This document shows positions 9,101 to 15,639 of a DNA stretch of 64,000 nucleotides, one piece after another. How positions within the stretch are numbered: position 1 is the stretch's first letter; every line of letters begins with the position of its first letter. Both the position numbers and the translations under genes were made by a program. Source of the stretch: Cognatiyoonia sp965661665 (GTDB lineage: Bacteria; Pseudomonadota; Alphaproteobacteria; Rhodobacterales; Rhodobacteraceae); the NCBI RefSeq assembly GCF_965661665.1, contig NZ_CBFIEO010000005.1, forward strand, positions 81,192 to 145,191. The letters run 5' to 3'. Under the pieces are notes generated by a model. The model saw only the letters and a program-made list of their open reading frames with translations, ran no database searches and had not been told where the DNA came from.

Positions 9101-9862
9101 ATGCTGAAAACCCGCATCATCCCCTGCCTCGATGTTGCTGAAGGCCGCACCGTCAAAGGTGTCAACTTCGTCGATCTTATCGACGCAGGAGATCCCGTTG
9201 AACAGGCCATCGCCTATAACGCCGCTGGCGCAGATGAGCTGTGCTTTCTCGATATCAAAGCCACCCACGAAAACCGTGGAACGATGTTCGACCTCGCCAC
9301 GCGCACAGCCGAACAGTGCTTCATGCCGCTGACCATCGGCGGCGGCGTCCGCACTCATCGCGACGTGCGCGATCTGTTGCTCGCGGGCGCGGACAAAGTC
9401 AGCTTCAACTCTGCAGCCGTAGCAAATCCCGATGTCGTGGCAGAGGCCGCCGACCGCTTCGGGTCGCAATGCATTGTCGTGGCCATCGACGCCAAGACCG
9501 TCTCCCCCGGCAAATGGGAAATCTTCACCCATGGCGGCCGCAAACCCACCGGAATTGACGCTGTCGAATTCGCCAAAACGGTCGTCGCCAAAGGCGCGGG
9601 TGAAATCCTACTGACCTCAATGGACCGCGACGGCACAAAATCCGGCTTCAACCTGCCGCTAACACGCGCGGTCAGTGACGCTGTGAACGTGCCCGTGATT
9701 GCTTCAGGCGGCGTCGGCACCCTCGACCACCTTGTCGAAGGCGTCACCGAAGGCGGCGCCTCCGCCGTGCTCGCCGCCTCGATCTTTCACTTCGGCACCT
9801 ACACCATCTCAGAGGCAAAAGCGCATATGGCCAACGCCGGCATACCAGTGAGGATGACATGA
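9101..9862 (+). CDS. hisF: Imidazole glycerol phosphate synthase, cyclase subunit
   Basis: The ATG at 9101 gives the standard HisF start MLKTRIIPCLDVAEGRTVKG; the longer open frame upstream has no family match. The 253-residue barrel has the catalytic Asp11 (CLDV) and Asp130-type residue in AIDAKTV, and GGGVRTHRDVRDLL with VIASGGVGTLDHL for phosphate binding. It uses ammonia from HisH to make imidazole glycerol phosphate and AICAR. Its 3' end overlaps hisE by four bases. Confidence 0.97.
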   Translation: MLKTRIIPCLDVAEGRTVKGVNFVDLIDAGDPVEQAIAYNAAGADELCFLDIKATHENRGTMFDLATRTAEQCFMPLTIGGGVRTHRDVRDLLLAGADKVSFNSAAVANPDVVAEAADRFGSQCIVVAIDAKTVSPGKWEIFTHGGRKPTGIDAVEFAKTVVAKGAGEILLTSMDRDGTKSGFNLPLTRAVSDAVNVPVIASGGVGTLDHLVEGVTEGGASAVLAASIFHFGTYTISEAKAHMANAGIPVRMT

Positions 9863-10164
9863 CCCTCGACGATCTCTTCAAAACCATCATTGACCGGAAA
9901 ACCGCTGACCCCTCAAGCAGTTGGACCGCAAAGCTCTTGTCGCAAGGCCCTGCAAAATGCGCCGAAAAATTCGGCGAAGAAGCGGTCGAGGCGATCATCG
10001 AAGCCACCAAAGGCGACAAAGCACGCCTCACGTCAGAGGCCGCAGATGTCCTCTATCACCTCTTGGTCATGCTCGCCGCCCGCGACGTGACGCTAGACGA
10101 CGTGCTGGCCGAACTCGCCCAACGCCAAGGCACATCCGGCATCGACGAAAAGGCAGCACGCTAA
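9859..10164 (+). CDS. hisE: Phosphoribosyl-ATP pyrophosphatase
   Basis: A 101-residue all-alpha MazG-like protein with the metal-binding GEEAVEAIIEATKGD motif near residue 37 and EAADVLYHLLVML near residue 58. It removes pyrophosphate from phosphoribosyl-ATP, step two of histidine synthesis. It is the monofunctional form, not fused to HisI. The start overlaps the hisF stop by four bases. A GC-rich palindrome that may end the transcript lies 30 bases after the stop. Confidence 0.96.
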   Translation: MTLDDLFKTIIDRKTADPSSSWTAKLLSQGPAKCAEKFGEEAVEAIIEATKGDKARLTSEAADVLYHLLVMLAARDVTLDDVLAELAQRQGTSGIDEKAAR

Positions 10165-10174
10165 GCCCTCTCTT

Positions 10175-10216
10175 TCGCTCAAAATACCTCGGGGGCGCGG
10201 GGGCTGGCCCCCGCGC
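10175..10216 (+). repeat. Rhodobacterales-type intergenic element with GC-rich palindrome
   Basis: After hisE the sequence GCTCAAAATACCTCGGGGG leads into a perfect 9-base stem (GCGCGGGGG at 10195-10203, CCCCCGCGC at 10208-10216, loop CTGG). No T-run follows, so it is not a textbook terminator. A related element, in the other orientation, lies between pyrG and the terB-like gene (see 37382-37432). Elements of this look are frequent between roseobacter genes; that is from memory and not a search. Confidence 0.5.
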
Positions 10217-10686
10217 TAGGGTAGCTTCGACGAAATCACGCCTGTGTTGAAGCCGCCCATCCGTAACTCGCCAAATAATCGCTGATACTCGATCTTCGGA
10301 CAGCGGTTCTGGATGACGGTAACACCCCGCGCATCCGCTTTGGCCGCAGCCTCAGGATGCTCCACACCAATCTGCATCCAGATTGTTTGCAAGTCGGGCC
10401 AGCACTCCAGCGCCTCATCCACGATCGGCGGTACCGCCTCTGACCTTCGAAATATGTCCACCATATCCACATCGACAGGAATGGAAGAGAAATCAGCAAA
10501 GACCAGCTCCCCCAAAATCTCCTGCCCCGCCAGTCCTGGATTGATCGGAATAACCCGGAATTTCTTCAATTGCAGATACCGCGCCACGTAATAGCTCGGC
10601 CGCACCGGATTGGCCGATGCACCCACCAGCGCGATGGTCTTGGTGCAGGTCAAAACCCGCCGCAACAGTGTGTCAGAATATTCCAT
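10216..10686 (-). CDS. CoA-binding (Rossmann) domain protein, YccU type
   Basis: The 156-residue product is a single CoA-binding domain: TIALVGASANPVRPSYYVARY at the nucleotide loop, VIPINPGLAGQEILG, VDMVDIFRRSEAVPPIVDEA and the ending GVTVIQNRCPKIEYQRL. I favour the ATG at 10686, which matches the family start, over an in-frame GTG five codons upstream. The family binds CoA in vitro; its physiological role is unknown. It lies 46 bases downstream of the broken YHS gene on the same strand. Confidence 0.85.
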   Translation of the reverse strand: MEYSDTLLRRVLTCTKTIALVGASANPVRPSYYVARYLQLKKFRVIPINPGLAGQEILGELVFADFSSIPVDVDMVDIFRRSEAVPPIVDEALECWPDLQTIWMQIGVEHPEAAAKADARGVTVIQNRCPKIEYQRLFGELRMGGFNTGVISSKLP

Positions 10687-10732
10687 AAGGATCGCTAACA
10701 CAAAGCCACGACAGGGGAAACGTCAGATCGGC

Positions 10733-11203
10733 TTAGGCCAGAACACTCGGCCAATTTGCATTGGCCTTGGAAATATTCCCCGGAATATCCTCTAACCAAA
10801 TCCCGCGGACCGTGAGGTTAAAGTTGAGGTAGAGCTTCTCCTAATAAATCGTCCACGCCTCGGGATCGGTCGTTGCGGTGTCACCTTTGGACACCGCATA
10901 AGCGCAATAGCCGCCGTATTGCGGCGCATAGGCCTCTGGGTTGGCCTCAAACATCGCCATATTATCCGCGCTGGCAAACTTCCAAGTCGCACCTCGCCAC
11001 ATCAGCATATGATCGTCACTGCCGGCGACAGGCGCCCCGATAGTCCAGTAAGCGACTTGATCAATACCGCGAATGGCACCTGCATTTGGTAAAAAAACCT
11101 CAAGGCTTGCGGCGGCGGCAGGGTCAGCCAAAAACGGCAGCCCGACAGGGGTGGCGGCCATCAGGCCAATCAGGGAACGGCGGGTCAGCATCTTCGTCTC
11201 CAT
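10733..11203 (-). pseudogene. YHS-domain twin-arginine-signal protein, interrupted by one amber codon
   Basis: Codons 1-120 encode a protein with an RR signal (LTRRSLIGLMAATPVG) and the YHS-family core: GIDQVAYWTIGAPVAG, MLMWRGATWKFASADN, and AYAPQYGGYCAYAVSKGDTA. The frame stops at a TAG (10841-10843) just after EAWTIY. Past the TAG the same frame continues with EKLYLNFNLTVRGIW and ends ANANWPSVLA, which is the normal end of this family. So a single nonsense change separates a full-length gene into two parts with no other visible damage. The product could be truncated by 35 residues or made by rare read-through; I treat it as a pseudogene. YHS proteins are thought to bind metal, but the role is unproven. 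Confidence 0.82.
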
Positions 11204-11293
11204 GCGTCAGATCGTATTGATGCTAAAATGCGGAGCCGCGTTTCAAAGGACCTAGCCCCCTCGCTGAGGCGTGAAAAAACGCGCCAAAATGTT

Positions 11294-11480
11294 TCAATCG
11301 AAGATATCTTCGATCTCATCCCAAAACTTTTCCCAGAGCTTTCGTCCAAACCCCTTTTTTCTTGGGCTTACGGCGTTTTTCGCCCCAATGCGACGGCTTG
11401 GTTTTCTTGGGCTTTGCAGGCGCTGGGCGGGTATGCGTCGCCGTAGGCACGGGCACGCGGTCAGAGCCATTTAGTAACAT
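11294..11480 (-). pseudogene. Small basic protein with frameshift near its end
   Basis: From the ATG at 11480 the minus strand reads MLLNGSDRVPVPTATHTR, then a lysine/proline-rich stretch (PAPAKPKKTKPSHWGEKRRKPKKKG) and VWTKALGK. In that frame it soon meets a stop, but a one-base shift gives KFWDEIEDIFD and a TGA at 11294. This ending and the basic middle look like one conserved small roseobacter protein of about 62 residues, so a single indel probably broke it. Function unknown; the basic composition suggests nucleic acid contact, which is only a guess. Confidence 0.5.
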
Positions 11481-11616
11481 TTTGAGCGCTTGCAATGGCG
11501 CGCCACAGCTTGAACAGCTCAGTTCATGGTGCGCTTAGCCGCACAAAACCAGCGCCGCGCGCGCGTCACAATAACAACTTCTCGCGATCTTCGTTGCCAC
11601 CATTTCTGCCCTCTCG

Positions 11617-11626
11617 NNNNNNNNNN
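11617..11626. other. Assembly gap (10 N)
   Basis: Ten N residues. The true gap size is unknown, and sequence on the two sides may not be adjacent. It cuts the 3' end of rlmB; bases 11481-11616 on the far side hold no gene I recognise. Confidence 0.99.
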
Positions 11627-12402
11627 CAGCCCTTGGTAGCATATAGGGCAACCGCCGCAGCATTTGAGACGTTGAGCGATCCAAATCCCCCCAAATAGTC
11701 GATTTTCACCAATTGGTCGCAGGTCTCTTTCGTCTTGTCGCGCAATCCAGGGCCCTCGGCCCCCATGACCAAAGCAATGGCACGGTCGGTTTTCCCTGCG
11801 ACGGCTGTCCCAATGGTCTCTTCCGCCTCGCCGTCCAACCCCAGCACCAGATAGCCCACCCTCTGCAGGTCTGTGATCGCATCCGCGAGGTTTCTGACGC
11901 GCACATAAGGCTGACGCTCCAAAGCTCCACTGGCGGTTTTGGCCAAGGCGCCCGTTTCTGGCGCCGCGTGCCGACTCATGGAGACAACTGCCCGCGCCCC
12001 AAACACCTCAGCCGAGCGTAGGATCGCCCCGACATTGTGCGGGTCAGTCACACGGTCCAGCAGCACAATCCGCGGCGGCATCGCGCCATCGCCCAGCGCC
12101 ACATCCTCCAGCCGCCCCCAATCGAGCGGTTTAACTTCCAATGCCGCACCCTGATGCACAGATTGGGCATCAATCGGCGCTGCAAATTTGCGCGGGTCCG
12201 ACATCTCTGGCTCCATGCCAGATGCAGCGACCGCTTCTTCCAATTTGTCGAGCGCGTTTTTGGTCAGAACAAGCCGCAGCTTCTGCCGCTTCGGGTTCAA
12301 AAGCGCATCGCGGACCGCATGCAATCCAAAGAGCCACACCGTCTCCGCCGCTGCTGCCCGCTTGGCCTGTTCCTTGGCCACAACCCACTTTGGTTTTTTC
12401 AT
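11627..12402 (-). CDS. rlmB: 23S rRNA 2'-O-methyltransferase of the TrmH/SpoU family (3' end in gap)
   Basis: The ATG at 12402 gives MKKPKWVVAKEQAKR, a basic lead, then VWLFGLHAVRDALLN, the substrate-binding domain start. The SPOUT methyltransferase knot motifs follow: IVLLDRVTDPHNVGAILRSA, IALVMGAEGPGLRDKT and a final LNVSNAAAVALYATKG, which is the usual C-terminal helix. Only a few residues and the stop codon are missing, lost in the gap. RlmB-type enzymes methylate G2251 of 23S rRNA. A tRNA-Tyr gene lies upstream on the opposite strand. Confidence 0.9.
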
Positions 12403-12470
12403 ATCACCCTCGGTCTGAACCCCGTGCTGATAACGAAGCAAACCACATCTGTGAAGCACCGCTTTTAAGG

Positions 12471-12497
12471 TTGACGCCTGTCAGCCCCAAGGATAAT
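12471..12497 (+). promoter_or_regulatory. Probable sigma70 promoter of tRNA-Tyr
   Basis: TTGACG at 12471-12476 and GATAAT at 12492-12497 are separated by 15 bases, a little short of the usual 17. The expected start point falls near 12504, six bases before the tRNA. Confidence 0.55.
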
Positions 12498-12509
12498 CAG
12501 CCCGTCAGT

Positions 12510-12593
12510 GGGCGACAGGCCGCAAGGTGTGGCAGGGGACTGTAACTCCCTCGCGGAGACGCACGCCTGGTTCGATTCCAGGGTCGCCCACCA
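12510..12593 (+). tRNA. tRNA-Tyr (GTA)
   Basis: Acceptor stem GGGCGAC pairs with GTCGCCC, then A and an encoded CCA at 12591-12593. The anticodon arm is GGGGA-CTGTAAC-TCCCT, with anticodon GTA. A long class II variable arm (GCG-GAGA-CGC) follows, as expected for tRNA-Tyr in bacteria, and the T arm is CCTGG-TTCGATT-CCAGG. Position 8 is A, where most tRNAs have U. A T-rich tract at 12607-12623 may end transcription. Confidence 0.93.
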
Positions 12594-12664
12594 CTCTCCT
12601 ACTGCATTTTTTTTCTTTTTTTTAAGGCTATACATGTCTCTATGGTCGGCTTTTTCGACACAAT

Positions 12665-12799
12665 TTAGAGGGTTTTCGACACATGGTTGAGGCAAACGAG
12701 AGTGTCTCCAGGACGACAATAGTCCAAAGCTTCAGCTAAAACGGGAAGGTTAGATTTCGCCCCGGATGCAACTTCCTTAAATATGCGTTCGCACCCAAC
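12665..12799 (-). mobile_element. Fragment of a serine recombinase (resolvase N-terminal domain)
   Basis: About 45 codons on the minus strand read GCERIFKEVASGAKSNLPVL followed by AEALDYCRPGDTLV, the well-known segment of Tn3-type resolvases and invertases between the catalytic region and the LDRLGR motif. The LDRLGR motif itself is degraded (CLNHVSKTL) and a TAA follows; upstream the similarity stops abruptly near 12799. This is a scrap of a mobile element's resolvase. The neighbouring 12800-12957 contains a plus-strand open segment (LKRYDAFKVMVYHDRGEKVR...) that I do not recognise and that has no start codon of its own. Confidence 0.7.
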
Positions 12800-12982
12800 A
12801 ACATCAAGAAGCTCCTCAAACGCTATGACGCATTCAAGGTCATGGTCTATCACGACCGGGGGGAGAAAGTGCGTGCGCTCTTTGATCGCGATAACCTTCC
12901 CAAGCCTGAGCGGAAACTGCGCAACAAGATCAAAGCCGCAGGGTTTTGGGTCCGGTAGAGACGTCGTGAACGAACCAAAGGC

Positions 12983-13396
12983 CTAGCTGGCAAAAACCCC
13001 TTCCATCTCCGCAAAACCCTTCACCTCAATGGGATTGCCAGAGGGATCGTTGAAGAACATCGTCCACTGCTCCCCCGGCTCCCCCTCAAATCGGACCAAT
13101 GGGGGGATGACGAACGCGACACCGTAGTTCTCCAAGCGCTGCGCCAAGGCTTTCCAATCATCCAAAGGCAGCACAAACCCCAGATGCGGCATCGGCACCA
13201 TCGTGTCGCCAACCTGCCCCGTCGCCGCTGTCACAAATGGCGTCCCGAGGTGGAGGCTCAATTGATGCCCAAACACATCAAAATCGACCCATGTTTCCGT
13301 CGACCGCCCCTCTTCTGCCCCCAGAGCACCGGAATAAAATTCTCGCGCAGCGCGCAAATCCGTGACGTGGAAGGCCAAATGGAAGGGATAGCGCAT
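12983..13396 (-). CDS. VOC-superfamily protein (glyoxalase/dioxygenase fold)
   Basis: The 137-residue product has the paired beta-alpha-beta-beta-beta pattern of the VOC fold: FHLAFHVTDLRAAREFYSGALG at the start, LSLHLG in the middle, HLGFVLPLDDWKALAQRLE and a last strand TMFFNDPSGNPIEVKGF. The metal ligands His (FHLAFHV), His (LSLHLG region) and Glu (NPIEVKG) are in place. Related proteins are often named after bleomycin resistance or glyoxalase, but the substrate cannot be read from sequence. Confidence 0.85.
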   Translation of the reverse strand: MRYPFHLAFHVTDLRAAREFYSGALGAEEGRSTETWVDFDVFGHQLSLHLGTPFVTAATGQVGDTMVPMPHLGFVLPLDDWKALAQRLENYGVAFVIPPLVRFEGEPGEQWTMFFNDPSGNPIEVKGFAEMEGVFAS

Positions 13397-13480
13397 TTTT
13401 TAGTCCTTTTTGTTTCACGACGTTGAGGGCACCGAAAATTGTGCCTAGAAAGTCCTCAACGACAGATGAGGGGAATTCCG

Positions 13481-14773
13481 ATGTCCAACGATACTGACTA
13501 CGGCTTTGACACGCTACAGATTCATGCAGGCGCGCGGCCTGATCCGGCAACCGGCGCGCGGCAAGTGCCGATCTACCAATCAACGGCCTATGTGTTCCGT
13601 GATGCGGACCACGCCGCCGCTTTGTTCAACTTGCAAGAGGTGGGCTATATCTACTCTCGCCTGACCAACCCCACGGTTGCTGCGCTGCAAGAGCGTTTGG
13701 CAACTTTGGAAGGCGGCGTTGGCGCCGTGTGCTGCTCGTCCGGCCACGCGGCACAGATCATGGCGCTTTTTCCGCTGATGGGTCCGGGCCTCAACATCGT
13801 GGCCTCCTCCCGTCTCTATGGCGGCACTGTCACGCAGTTCAGCCAGACCATCAAACGCTTCGGCTGGTCCGCCAAGTTCGTGGACTTTGACGATCATGAC
13901 GCTGTGAAGGCCGCGATCGACGACAACACTCGCGCTGTATTCTGTGAGGCGATTGCCAACCCCGGCGGTCATATATCTGACCTCGATGCTATCTCTGCGA
14001 TCTCAGATGATGCTGGCATCCCGCTCATCGTTGATAACACATCGGGCACTCCATACCTCTGCCGCCCGATTGAACACGGCGCGACATTGGTTGTGCACTC
14101 GACCACGAAATACCTCACTGGCAACGGCACCGTCACAGGCGGCTGCGTCATCGACAGCGGCAAGTTTGACTGGTCCGCGAATGACAAGTTCCCGTCCCTC
14201 AGCCAGCCAGAGCCCGCCTACCACGGCCTGAAATTCGCCGAAACCTTCGGCCCCCTCGCCTTTACCTTTCACGGTATTGCCATCGGTCTGCGCGACCTCG
14301 GTATGACGATGAACCCGCAAGCGGCACATTACACGCTGATGGGGATCGAAACCCTGTCTTTGCGGATGGAAAAGCATGTGGAGAACGCGCGTAAGGTCGC
14401 CAAATGGCTCGAAGACGATCCGCGCATTGACTACGTGACCTACGCGGGCCTCGAAAGCTCTCCCTACTACGGGCTCATCGAAAAAATCTGCCCACGCGGT
14501 GCGGGGGCGCTGTTCACTGTCGCGGTCAAAGGCGGCTACGACGCTTGTATGAAACTGGTCGACAACCTCGAGATCTTCTCGCACGTAGCGAATTTGGGCG
14601 ACACGCGCAGCTTGATCATTCACTCCGCCAGCACAACCCACCGCCAGCTGACAACCGAACAGCAAGAAGCCGCAGGCGCGGGTCCGAACATCGTGCGTCT
14701 GTCCATCGGCATCGAAGATGCCGATGACATCATTGCAGACCTCGATCAAGCGCTGTCTAAGGCTACTGCCTAA
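13481..14773 (+). CDS. metY: O-acetylhomoserine sulfhydrylase (MetY-type PLP enzyme)
   Basis: The ATG at 13481 has a GAGGGGAA ribosome site and gives the family start YGFDTLQIHAGARPDPATGAR. The 430-residue product is a Cys/Met-metabolism PLP enzyme: YSRLTNPTVAALQERLA near residue 60, VDNTSGTPYLCRPIEHGA near residue 185, and the PLP lysine in HSTTKYLTGNG near 210. Length, start and the HAGARPDP motif fit O-acetylhomoserine aminocarboxypropyltransferase, which makes homocysteine (or methionine from methanethiol), rather than cystathionine lyases. The gene stands alone and its 3' end meets that of the broken SIMPL gene. Confidence 0.88.
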   Translation: MSNDTDYGFDTLQIHAGARPDPATGARQVPIYQSTAYVFRDADHAAALFNLQEVGYIYSRLTNPTVAALQERLATLEGGVGAVCCSSGHAAQIMALFPLMGPGLNIVASSRLYGGTVTQFSQTIKRFGWSAKFVDFDDHDAVKAAIDDNTRAVFCEAIANPGGHISDLDAISAISDDAGIPLIVDNTSGTPYLCRPIEHGATLVVHSTTKYLTGNGTVTGGCVIDSGKFDWSANDKFPSLSQPEPAYHGLKFAETFGPLAFTFHGIAIGLRDLGMTMNPQAAHYTLMGIETLSLRMEKHVENARKVAKWLEDDPRIDYVTYAGLESSPYYGLIEKICPRGAGALFTVAVKGGYDACMKLVDNLEIFSHVANLGDTRSLIIHSASTTHRQLTTEQQEAAGAGPNIVRLSIGIEDADDIIADLDQALSKATA

Positions 14774-15467
14774 TCAGGCGATCCAATGGCGTAGGTCATT
14801 GTAACGCTTGCAGAAATCGTGATGTTGCCGCTCGCTATCGAGACGGCGGCATCTTCCGTTGTAGCCGACATTTCAAACTGCAAACTTGGGCCACAACTGC
14901 CACACTCGTTGAGCAGCATCAGCGCCCCCAATTCCACACCAGCAGCCGCTGCAAGGGTCTGCGCCTTTTGCGCAGCATCCGCAACGGCGGCCTGCTGCGC
15001 TGCCGTCTTCAGCGCCGCCCTGTCCTCAATTTCAAAGCGAAGCCTTTGCATCTCATTGGCTCCCGCACCCAGCACGCGATCCAAAATCACACCCAGCCGA
15101 TCCAATTTGCGCACGCGCAATGACACGGTCGAACGCGCACTATAACCGGTGATTTTTGGCACAGACTCGTTGAGCGGTACTCACGCTCAGCCGACAGGCT
15201 CAAACCGCTGGTCTGGATGTCAGCGGGATCAATATCAATCTTATCCAGTTGTTCAAACACGCCATTAAGACTGCTCGTAAGCTCCTCCATAGCTTCATTC
15301 GTCGTTGGCTGAATCACAAGCACGCCCACCACAATCTACGCCATTTTAGGCACCGCAGACACCTGCCCCTGTCCTGAAACGGTGATCTGGCCGCTGCCAT
15401 CGACTGCGACAGCTATTTGCGCGGCCACCAAAAACGCAGCCCCTAAAATTGAGCGAATGAAAACCAT
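14770..15467 (-). pseudogene. SIMPL (DUF541) periplasmic protein, broken by an amber codon and a frameshift
   Basis: An AAGGAG ribosome site precedes the ATG at 15467. The first part encodes a signal peptide (MVFIRSILGAAFLVAAQIAV) and the SIMPL start SGQITVSGQGQVSAVPKMA, then a TAG at 15336-15338, then VGVLVIQPTTNEAMEELTS and DIDPADIQTSGLSLSAE in the same frame. Near 15170 the frame shifts by one and continues with SVPKITGYSA-like ITGYSARSTVSLRVRKLD to the normal end at 14770. Two separate lesions make this a clear pseudogene. SIMPL proteins are outer-envelope proteins of unclear role, linked to oxidative stress in some bacteria. Confidence 0.85.
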
Positions 15468-15639
15468 GAACAAATCTCCTTGCTTCGAAGTCTTGGTTTC
15501 TTTCCACTACGGCTCAGATCATTGCGAATTCCTTGCAAGAAATCGTGCAAAACCTTGGATTTGGCGAGAAAACGCTATAAACTTTTGGTCGATGTAATTA
15601 CATGTATTGCTGTTCTGTCGAAGATGCTAAGGGCATGGC

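Noticed and set aside
11566..11616. rlmB reading on through the N gap
   Set aside because: The frame across ten N is arbitrary. The family ends within a few residues of the gap edge, and the far side has no matching sequence.
12508..12690. Short protein frames over the tRNA-Tyr region
   Set aside because: The tRNA cloverleaf and anticodon fully explain the sequence.
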